5,726 nt of DNA, from contig CAKZXL010000792.1 in assembly GCA_937883885.1 (NCBI GenBank), positions 1 through 5,726 on the forward strand, given 5' to 3'. The notes under the pieces were generated by a model. It did no database searches and was not told where the DNA came from. It worked only from the letters and a program-made list of their open reading frames with translations. Source of the stretch: an uncultured Aquincola sp. (GTDB taxonomy: Bacteria; Pseudomonadota; Gammaproteobacteria; Burkholderiales; Burkholderiaceae). Below are positions 1-5,473 of this stretch, piece after piece. Position 1 is the stretch's first letter; each line of letters starts with the position of its first letter. The position numbers and the translations under genes were made by a program.

Positions 1-341
1 CGCGGTTCAAGCTGGCGGCGCGCCGAGATCGTCGACCGGCCGGAGAAGATGTGCGCGTCGGTGCCTTGCAGGCTGTAGAACGCGACCTCCAGCCCCAGGT
101 TCAGCAGGCCGGCAGGTGAACTGAAGTAGTTGTCGGCGGTGGCTGGCAGCAGGTGGACGTAGCTGGCATAGCGCTGCAGCAGCGGTTGCACCTCGGCGTC
201 GAAGGCGTCACGGGACAAGCCGAAGCAGAGGCGAATGCGGCTGACAAGGTCGTAGGTCGATGCGAGCACGTCAGAGACGGGCAGGGCGGCGAAGCCCGGG
301 TCGGTGACCGGGAAAGCAGCGAGCGAGGCTGGGGACTGCAT
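1..341 (-). CDS. TraI_2/MobH-like relaxase-family protein, N-terminal part (runs off the left edge)
   Basis: The open frame runs from ATG at 341 to the window edge, giving 113 complete codons. The region around residues 24-113 resembles the N-terminal TraI_2 (MobH relaxase-type, formerly DUF1528) domain of integrative conjugative elements. It has RIRLCFGLSRDAF, then LLQRYASYVHLLPAT, then AGLLNLGLEVAFYSLQGTDA, ending in the RRQLEP segment that normally leads into PRWR. Family members nick or bind the transfer origin and start conjugation from the cytoplasm. In classical MobH proteins a His triplet follows LPAS; here the matching place reads LPATADNYF, so the metal site looks altered and this may be a divergent or accessory member. 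The start is uncertain. ATG 341 has no clear ribosome site. TTG at 380, 8 nt behind AAGG, is an in-frame alternative adding 13 residues. The family call is from memory of its conserved signature and was not searched. Confidence 0.68.
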   Translation of the reverse strand, partial: MQSPASLAAFPVTDPGFAALPVSDVLASTYDLVSRIRLCFGLSRDAFDAEVQPLLQRYASYVHLLPATADNYFSSPAGLLNLGLEVAFYSLQGTDAHIFSGRSTISARRQLEP

Positions 342-723
342 GGCGGGTGCAGGCGAGTGCTGCGGCCATGCTGATGCCAAAGGGTAAACCTTGAACGACG
401 AAAGGAGCGGTCTGGTCGAGGGCTATCGAGGTCAGCCACTCGGGGCACTACCACATCGCACGTTGTCTGCGAACAAGCGCTTTGGCCGAGCGCCGAGACC
501 GTCAGGACCAACGCGACTGACCCTTGAAGACCGGATACCGCTGTTCGTTCCGCGATCTCCCGTGTCGGCCGGAACCGGAGCCGGCCGCTCGCCTTCGGCA
601 GAGAGGTCTGACTGCTGCCCAGGAAAGCGGCCGTCGGCAACTGGCTGGGAGCTTAGTCCGGGCGGGCTCTGCGAATTGAAGTGCCCTTTGATGTCGCTTT
701 CTCAGAAGCAACCGGCATGGACA
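342..723. other. Intergenic stretch between cassette and conjugation gene
   Basis: About 380 bases separate the stop of the last cassette gene from the relaxase-family start. The stretch is GC-rich and holds many short CGGCCGC/GCCGGC-type motifs around 560-640. Frames open on both strands through it, but none gives a protein-like sequence: they are rich in Arg, Ser and Pro without conserved motifs. A 7-bp stem with one G-U pair (693-699 with 706-712) lies just past the stop at 724 but has no T-run after it. I see no RNA gene or insertion sequence. It is probably the left junction of the cargo cassette plus the leader of the relaxase-family gene. Confidence 0.5.
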
Positions 724-1329
724 TCAAGTCACGGCCCGCTGCTTCTGTCGGATGGCTGCGAGTGCGCGTGCGAGCACTTCCTCGCTCGAGGCTGGGAATG
801 TCTCGACGGTGGCGTCTGCGAACTGAATCAGTCCTCTGGACTGCTGCTCATTGTCGTGCGCCACTGCGCGGTCGTAGGCCCCTTCAACCGGCTCACCTTG
901 CTCCATAAGGCGCCCCTCGTAGCGCGCCCGAAGAACGTCTTCCGGTGCGTTCAGGTGCAAGTGGAAGACGGCTGCGCCGAAAGCGGCAATGAAGTGCTCC
1001 ACCTGCCGCTTCTTGCGAACAGCGTCGAACAGCCAGCGCCTCGTGCCAGGCTCAGCCGCCATCGCAGGACGCGCAACCGAATCGACGACCCACCGGTAGT
1101 CCGTCTGTACGTCCAACGCGTCACCGAATTCTTGCAGGTCAAGCCGACCGGGGCTGCCATCCTGTTTGGCGGCGACCTCGCGCAAGTACGCACTGGAGCG
1201 GATGGCGCCGAATCCCTGGTCCGACATCAGCAAGTCGCGTAAGGTCGTTTTTCCGACCGAAACCGGGCCGCTTAGGAGTACAACAAGATCAGGAGAAGCC
1301 ATGTTCCAGTACCCATACCGGGGAGCCAT
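724..1329 (-). CDS. Stand-alone P-loop small-molecule kinase (AAA_18/AAA_33-like)
   Basis: A 201-residue protein with a Walker A loop GPVSVGKTT at residues 21-29 just after a hydrophobic beta strand (LVVLLS). A Walker-B-like strand ends at Asp102 (RRWLFDA), and a C-terminal FHLHLNAPEDVLRARY segment at 122-137 matches the shape of nucleotide-kinase and AAA_18/AAA_33 folds, where Arg residues near the end form the lid. The size fits single-domain NMP-type kinases. The substrate cannot be read from the sequence. The fused kinase at 3715-2102 carries the same H-x-H-L-x-A-P-x-D-V-L-x-A-R signature, so the two are paralogues in one operon. Start choice: ATG 1329 has an in-frame TGA four codons upstream, which bars a longer form. 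ATG 1302 (MASPDL) leaves a more usual short leader before the first strand. Neither has a clear ribosome site, so 1302 is almost as likely. Confidence 0.85.
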   Translation of the reverse strand: MAPRYGYWNMASPDLVVLLSGPVSVGKTTLRDLLMSDQGFGAIRSSAYLREVAAKQDGSPGRLDLQEFGDALDVQTDYRWVVDSVARPAMAAEPGTRRWLFDAVRKKRQVEHFIAAFGAAVFHLHLNAPEDVLRARYEGRLMEQGEPVEGAYDRAVAHDNEQQSRGLIQFADATVETFPASSEEVLARALAAIRQKQRAVT

Positions 1330-1338
1330 GAACGGCGT

Positions 1339-1395
1339 TCACAGGACCACCATGACTAAAGCTCCCATCAAGGCGGCGCCCGCCGCCATAGACAT
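1339..1395 (-). other. 18-codon hydrophobic mini-ORF, possible leader peptide
   Basis: An ATG at 1395 opens a reading frame MSMAAGAALMGALVMVVL that stops at TGA 1341-1339, in the same frame as the downstream kinase and only 9 nt before its ATG at 1329. The peptide is almost wholly hydrophobic, like a single short membrane segment. It has an in-frame stop directly before its ATG and no ribosome site that I can see. It could be a translated leader, the remnant of an N-terminal extension of the kinase, or chance in GC-rich DNA. Chance cannot be excluded. Confidence 0.2.
1372..1387 (-). repeat. GC-only hairpin in the gap before the kinase gene
   Basis: A perfect 6-bp inverted repeat GGCGGC / GCCGCC encloses a 4-nt loop, inside the 100-nt gap between the DUF7002-like gene and the stand-alone kinase. 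No T-run follows on either strand, so it does not read as an intrinsic terminator. In mRNA it could dampen read-through or translation of the last gene. It also lies within the hydrophobic mini-ORF, whose Ala/Gly codons would themselves create such a sequence. Confidence 0.35.
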
Positions 1396-1429
1396 TCAGG
1401 CCGCCGGTCACAGAAGTCCGTGAGCCGAT

Positions 1430-2080
1430 TCATAGGGGGAGAGTCCCGAGGTCCTCACCGCCTTTCATGCGCCGAACCTGCACCACGTACTTTGCCAAAT
1501 CCGGCACTGCGTAGTCCACCACGACTTCTACAACTGGCTTCTCTGGGGCGCCAGACTTCTTGGTCGGATAAGTCTCGATTCTGTGGAAGTCTTCGAATCC
1601 GCGTTCGTGCCAATACGGGAACGTATTGCCGGAATTCATCCTACAAAGCGAAATCCTGTCCTTGTAGGCCGCAACGAGCGAGGCCGTGTCGATTGTCAGG
1701 ACGTCGTGCTCCAGGTTGCGGTACGCGCGAGCGCCCAGCAGCGTGAGGAGGCGTTCCTCCTCAGCCCACATGAAGACCTTGCCGTTCAGGAACTGATACC
1801 ACTGCTGCGGCGTCACGTTATTGGGCAAGGCATTCGCGATGCGCTCAGGTGGCATGGGCTTTTGGTCACGAAGCACGACGGCCTCGGCGCCTTGGCCAAC
1901 GGCCATCTTCTCAGGTCGATGCTCGGTCTCGTACTGGCGCCGCGCCGCGCCGTTGATGCCCAGCTTGTCGAGGACAGCGACCGTGCTAAGGAGTCCGCGC
2001 CGCTTGATGGACGGCCATGTGTTCGCCTCCGCCATGTGGAACAAGCGCGGGTAGAGGCCGACGAACTTGTTGACGTCCAA
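1430..2080 (-). CDS. DUF7002-like protein, candidate ADP-ribosyltransferase-fold protein
   Basis: A 216-residue protein starting at TTG 2080, chosen because AAGGAG lies 5 nt upstream. I match it from memory to the uncharacterised DUF7002 family: LYPRLFHMAEANTWPSIKRRGLLS near the start (given by its key residues His15, Trp22, Ile25, Gly29, Leu30), LRDQKPM at 70-76, LNGKVFMW at 98-105, LLGARAY at 114-120, and a C-terminal VEVVVDYAVPDL strand region. The His...Ile-x-x-x-GL arrangement and the following V-F-x-W strand recall DarT (DUF4433) and related NAD-using ADP-ribosyltransferase folds. That link is my inference and no activity is shown. There is no signal peptide or membrane segment, so it should be cytoplasmic. 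The gap from the preceding synthetase stop is 21 nt, implying tight co-expression. Part of it (1501-1680) is only about 54% G+C, lower than its neighbours, which suggests separate acquisition. It may be the effector of the cassette. Confidence 0.8.
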   Translation of the reverse strand: MDVNKFVGLYPRLFHMAEANTWPSIKRRGLLSTVAVLDKLGINGAARRQYETEHRPEKMAVGQGAEAVVLRDQKPMPPERIANALPNNVTPQQWYQFLNGKVFMWAEEERLLTLLGARAYRNLEHDVLTIDTASLVAAYKDRISLCRMNSGNTFPYWHERGFEDFHRIETYPTKKSGAPEKPVVEVVVDYAVPDLAKYVVQVRRMKGGEDLGTLPL

Positions 2081-2085
2081 TTCGA

Positions 2086-2091
2086 CTCCTT
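2086..2091 (-). promoter_or_regulatory. Strong ribosome binding site that sets a TTG start
   Basis: On the minus strand AAGGAG lies 5 nt before TTG 2080 and just after the TAA stop of the kinase-synthetase gene. This is the best Shine-Dalgarno match in the window. It is the reason to start the DUF7002-like gene at TTG rather than at a later ATG, and the good site paired with a weak start codon suggests tuned expression. Confidence 0.75.
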
Positions 2092-2101
2092 GTTTGCACT
2101 G

Positions 2102-3715
2102 TTACCACATGCGCCGGTCGATGATGTTGCGTTCGTTGAACGCCGTCGAAATCAGGGAGACAGGGATGCCGCTCACCTGCTCCAGTTCCCCGATGAAGCG
2201 CTGCGTCTCGGAGGTGAGCTGCTCGTACCGGTACGCACTTTGGTTTTCCACGCCGAGGTAGTCAGCGAAAGTCAGCGCTAGGTCGGTGGGCCCGTTCAGC
2301 AGCAGCGAACGGCGCAGAAGATGCCAGTCGAACTCGGCGATGCGCCTGGTCCGCCCGGAAACTGAGCCAACCTCCGTCGTCCTGATTTCATCCAGCGGCA
2401 CTCGCGACCTGCAAGCCACGTCTTCGAACGTGAGCTCCTTGCCCATGTAGCCTGAGGTGTTGCCGGTCCTCGAATCGCCCACGCGGATGGGATACGTGCG
2501 GCAGACCATGACTACCCTGCGAACATGTCGCTGGGTCAATCCAGCCTCGGCCAGGCAGGCCGCAGCCGTGGTCACGCGCGACGTGACGTGCGGGTAGAAG
2601 CCGTGATGCAGACTCAGGAGCGTCCCCTGCGTTCCCTCCAGCATGATTCTCTTGCCACGGCTCAAGCACTGCGCGAAGTACTCAATCGTGTCCTCGACGA
2701 ACCGTGACAGTGTCGGCTCGTCGCGCGCCAGGCGGACGTTTGTGTTCGGAACGCGGTTGACGATTTTCCGGGCTGTCGCCATCCCGATGCCCTGCGCTGT
2801 GGAACCGATGGCGCTCGCGAGCGTCTGTTCCTCCCACTCCTTATCACGAGGGTCAATAATCATCGCTTGCGGGTCGATGATGAGGCGGCCAGGCTCGATT
2901 TGCAGCTCGCCAATCTCCTTGCGCAGCGTATCCAGCCCGATGACGGCGCCCGCTCCGATGACGAGCATGGCTTGCGAGTTGCCCAAGAAGCCAGAGGGCA
3001 ACTGCTTGAACGTGTACGGCTTGTCGTTGGACCGATAGACCTTGTGGCCGGCGTTGGGGCCGCCGACGCGAACCAGAACCTCGTACTCCGGTGCGAGGTA
3101 GTGAGCGATATTGCCCTTGCCTTCGCTACCGAACTGGCCGCCGATTAGGATGTCAACGCATGCGGCGGACGTGATCGGATTGGGCTCAAGGCGAGCCCGG
3201 ACGCGCGCGAAGACATCACTGGTGCTGCAGCGCTCGGTGTCGATCACAATGTCGGCAACCTTGGTGAGGAGTTCCTCTCGTGACTGTGTCCACATGCGCC
3301 GACGCGACTCGAAGGCGCTGCGCGATGCGCTTCCACCTGTCGCGGCTTGAAATCGCGCCAAGAGCACGTCGTCAGGTGCGTGCAGATGGATGTGGAGGAC
3401 CCGAAAGCCAAGCTCTCGAAGCCCATTGACCTGCCCAGCGGTCTCGAGCGCGTCGATGATGAGGACGCCGAAAGGCGGCTTGAGCGTCACCAGGTGGCGT
3501 GCCAAGCCGTCCTTGGCCCACCTGCCATTGGTCTGCTCCTCCAGCTGGCGCTTTTGGCGCTCGACACTGCTCGCAGCCGGCTGCTTGCCTAGGGCCAGGC
3601 GCAGCAGTTCATCCGCGCTGATGCGCTCGATCTCGAGCGTCTGCGCCAGTCGATCAGCGAGCGTGGATTTTCCTGAGCAGAATCGTCCCGTGATGACAAT
3701 GGCGCCGAACTTCAT
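2102..3715 (-). CDS. P-loop kinase fused to PurZ-like adenylosuccinate synthetase domain
   Basis: A 537-residue two-domain protein. Residues 1-180 form a P-loop kinase: Walker A GRFCSGKST (10-18), Asp88 in VLIID, and LHIHLHAPDDVLLARF (107-122). Residues 187-537 match adenylosuccinate synthetase (PurA), which joins aspartate to a 6-oxopurine nucleotide using a nucleoside triphosphate: GGQFGSEGKG (192-201), NAGH with the general-acid-type His224, GSTAQGIG (304-311), EGTQGTLL (360-367), EVGSVSGRTRR (448-458) and GIPVSLIST. Ser197 stands where PurA has the catalytic Asp13 (GDEGKG). In phage PurZ, which uses dGMP instead of IMP, this Asp is also Ser. The PurA guanine-recognition motif TKLD reads TFAD (482-485), so the Lys is lost, arguing against GTP use. 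The domain, about 350 residues, is shorter than the roughly 430 of E. coli PurA and close to PurZ. ATG 3715 has GAGGGA 4 nt upstream. A longer open frame to 3997 would overlap the upstream gene. The true substrate is unknown. Confidence 0.88.
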   Translation of the reverse strand: MKFGAIVITGRFCSGKSTLADRLAQTLEIERISADELLRLALGKQPAASSVERQKRQLEEQTNGRWAKDGLARHLVTLKPPFGVLIIDALETAGQVNGLRELGFRVLHIHLHAPDDVLLARFQAATGGSASRSAFESRRRMWTQSREELLTKVADIVIDTERCSTSDVFARVRARLEPNPITSAACVDILIGGQFGSEGKGNIAHYLAPEYEVLVRVGGPNAGHKVYRSNDKPYTFKQLPSGFLGNSQAMLVIGAGAVIGLDTLRKEIGELQIEPGRLIIDPQAMIIDPRDKEWEEQTLASAIGSTAQGIGMATARKIVNRVPNTNVRLARDEPTLSRFVEDTIEYFAQCLSRGKRIMLEGTQGTLLSLHHGFYPHVTSRVTTAAACLAEAGLTQRHVRRVVMVCRTYPIRVGDSRTGNTSGYMGKELTFEDVACRSRVPLDEIRTTEVGSVSGRTRRIAEFDWHLLRRSLLLNGPTDLALTFADYLGVENQSAYRYEQLTSETQRFIGELEQVSGIPVSLISTAFNERNIIDRRMW

Positions 3716-3719
3716 CCCG

Positions 3720-3725
3720 TCCCTC
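3720..3725 (-). promoter_or_regulatory. Ribosome binding site for the kinase-synthetase gene
   Basis: GAGGGA lies 4 nt upstream of ATG 3715 on the minus strand, within the 28-nt gap after the TAG stop of the ImmA/IrrE-macro gene. It supports starting the fusion protein at MKFGAIVITG, directly before the first strand and Walker A loop, rather than 94 codons further upstream. Confidence 0.65.
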
Positions 3726-3743
3726 AGCCGCCCGTTTCTCGTT

Positions 3744-5075
3744 CTAGGCCCCAGCGTTCGCGGGCAACCGGTAGACAGTAGTCTTGACCCCCTTGTCCAC
3801 CAGCTCTTCCGCAATGAGCTCGCGGACAACTGGCCACTGCGCGCCGCCGTGGCCCGTGCCAACGCGTGGCATGTGGACGGTTGCGCCCAGATCAAGCGCG
3901 CACTCGCGGACGGCTTGAAGGCATTGCGCCAGCGCTGCATAGCGAAGCCGCTGGGTCTTGGAAGGGCCAATGCCCTGCTGCGCGACCATGTGCGCAACCG
4001 TCACGTCCTCGGAGACCTTCGCCAGGAACACGTCACCCAAGGCCGGAGAACGCTTGGCTGTCACTGTCTCGCCCACAAACGACTCCCAAGTCTGAGGAAA
4101 CTTGCGTCTCAGGGCAGATGCGAAGCCGCGGCCGCCCCAGATGACCGTGGTGTTTGGAACGACGTGCGCAAGGACCTTCTTGCCGGAGCCGCGCGGCTGC
4201 AGAGCGTCCCCGTCGACCTCCTGGATAGCGGGAAGCAACTCGTGCTTCGGCTCAGGGTCCAGCAAGATGCCCACGACTCGGGGGTCAGCAGAACCAGGGT
4301 ACGGGGCCAATGCGACACATTCGACCTGCAACTCCACATCGCCGATCCAGGCCTCGCGGCCAGTTGCCGTGAAGCCGATGGTCGTGGCTTCGTTGATGAC
4401 GCTTGTTGGTGGAATGGCCTGGCCAACGCCCACGGGGCACTTCCAGCCTGCAGCGGGGATGACGTAGTCGATGCGGTACTGACCGTCCTTGTGCATCGAC
4501 GCGCAAATGGCAGCCATCGGCTTAGTTGCGAGCTTGACCAGGCGGATGATGCAGGCCTCGACGGAGACGTCGTATTGCTTCCTGATATCCATCACCTTCT
4601 GGATGGATACAGGCTCCGCAGCGAGGTCCGCGAAGCTGCCAAGCGGCATCAAGAGCTCAGCGGCGCCGATGTTGCACAGGACTTCCAACTGCCAGTTGTC
4701 CGCACGCGAGGCGTCCTCCGACGCGCGATTTCTGACCTGCTCCGCATGGTCGGGTAGCAACGTATGCGCAATCTCATGCGCGATGGAAAACCGCAGCCGG
4801 CCGCGCGGACGCAGCGGGTTGTACTGAAGGATGGACTTCCCGTCGCTTCTCGGCACGAGCCGCGCGTCAGGTATGTCCCCGCGGGCGTCCAGTGTCAAGC
4901 CGCGCCACTGCGCCAACGCCAGCGGGTCGAACGGCGGCCCAGGCCAGCCCTCATCCATGGCCTGCAGCGCGAGCTCACGGGCCGCCCGTTCAATTTTCGC
5001 GACGGGGTCCTCGTCCTGCGCAAACCGCAGAACCGAAGGGTTTGTCCACTTGTACTTCTTCGACATGGCGACCAT
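3744..5075 (-). CDS. ImmA/IrrE-family zinc peptidase fused to C-terminal macro domain
   Basis: A 443-residue cytoplasmic protein. Residues 15-180 are an ImmA/IrrE-type gluzincin: HEIAH (100-104) gives the two His zinc ligands and the catalytic Glu101. It is followed by NWQLEVLCNIGAAELLMP, in which Glu131 is the likely third ligand. Such peptidases classically cut or control repressors. Residues 190-295 form a mixed beta-rich linker domain I cannot name. Residues 300-438 are a macro domain: VVPNTTVIWGGRGFASALRRKFP (key loop GGRGF, 314-318), VAHMVAQQGIG (360-370), and VHMPRVGTGHGGAQW (400-414). Macro domains bind or hydrolyse ADP-ribose on proteins, nucleic acids or metabolites. The strand that carries the catalytic Lys in DarG/TARG1 here reads MVAQ, so the lysine mechanism seems absent. 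It is the first gene of the operon. ATG 5075 has no clear ribosome site, and ATG 5066 (MSKKYKW) is an alternative. Confidence 0.88.
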   Translation of the reverse strand: MVAMSKKYKWTNPSVLRFAQDEDPVAKIERAARELALQAMDEGWPGPPFDPLALAQWRGLTLDARGDIPDARLVPRSDGKSILQYNPLRPRGRLRFSIAHEIAHTLLPDHAEQVRNRASEDASRADNWQLEVLCNIGAAELLMPLGSFADLAAEPVSIQKVMDIRKQYDVSVEACIIRLVKLATKPMAAICASMHKDGQYRIDYVIPAAGWKCPVGVGQAIPPTSVINEATTIGFTATGREAWIGDVELQVECVALAPYPGSADPRVVGILLDPEPKHELLPAIQEVDGDALQPRGSGKKVLAHVVPNTTVIWGGRGFASALRRKFPQTWESFVGETVTAKRSPALGDVFLAKVSEDVTVAHMVAQQGIGPSKTQRLRYAALAQCLQAVRECALDLGATVHMPRVGTGHGGAQWPVVRELIAEELVDKGVKTTVYRLPANAGA

Positions 5076-5473
5076 TGGAAGAGCTGATTCTTACCGCACT
5101 CGGCGGCGCTGTGGCGGACGCACCATAGCACCGGCGCGGGAGGCGGCAAACGCCATTGTGGATTTCGGAACACGCGTGCAGATCTTATCGGCAGCGGACG
5201 ACTGTTTGCGCGCCAGGCAGATGTCCGCTTGGGGGTTGACCTGAGACCGCCACGCGAAGCGGGACCGGTCGTTCAAGGCCAGTGCACCTAAGGCGACGCC
5301 GCGGCCGTTCGCTGTCCTGCGGCATGTCGACACTCAACGCATTGCTCGTCGTGGCGCTGAAGGTCAGCTTTGTGGCTGTGATCGTGAGGTCACCCGCTGA
5401 TCGCCAATGGCGGCAACCGCCGCTTGCCGACCATGGGCGAGATGCAGAGCGTCGGCGGCCTTGGACTCCGGAC
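5076..5473. other. Intergenic stretch upstream of the cassette
   Basis: Nearly 400 bases between the zinc-ribbon gene stop and the first cassette gene. The part nearest the cassette carries the candidate promoter. Elsewhere frames are open on both strands but give Arg/Ser/Pro-rich sequences without family motifs. A minus-strand stretch around 5320-5395 translates to DLTITATKLTFSATTSNA, which looks faintly like phage tail or baseplate beta sequence, but its frame has no matching context on either side. I see no tRNA, attachment site or insertion sequence. Confidence 0.45.
5122..5149 (-). promoter_or_regulatory. Candidate sigma70-type promoter for the four-gene cassette
   Basis: On the minus strand TTGCCG (5149-5144) and TATGGT (5127-5122) are separated by 16 nt, each matching four of six consensus bases. 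Transcription would begin near 5115, about 40 nt before ATG 5075. The match is weak and GC-rich DNA gives few alternatives. I see no clear operator-like inverted repeat over it. Confidence 0.35.

Noticed and set aside
693..712. Hairpin just after the last cassette gene as a terminator
   Set aside because: The stem is 7 bp with a G-U pair, and no T-run follows on the minus strand.
2102..3157. Housekeeping purA
   Set aside because: Ser replaces the catalytic Asp, the TKLD guanine motif is not kept, the domain is about 80 residues short, and it is fused to a kinase in accessory DNA.
3716..3997. Upstream extension of the kinase-synthetase frame by 94 codons
   Set aside because: It would overlap the end of the macro domain gene in another frame, its residues are Arg/Ser-rich without motifs, and a good ribosome site precedes ATG 3715.
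3390..4757. Long open frame on the plus strand (455 codons), and similar ones at 391-1242 and 1583-2281
   Set aside because: They lie antisense to well-supported genes (391-1242 only in part), show no family motifs and are expected in GC-rich DNA.
2102..5075. Complete phage-type 2-aminoadenine (Z-genome) pathway
   Set aside because: Only a PurZ-like domain is present. No DatZ, MazZ, PurB or DNA polymerase gene is seen in the window.
5320..5395. Minus-strand peptide DLTITATKLTFSATTSNA as a phage baseplate gene remnant
   Set aside because: The stretch is short, the frame loses protein-like character on both sides, and no other phage sequence is visible.
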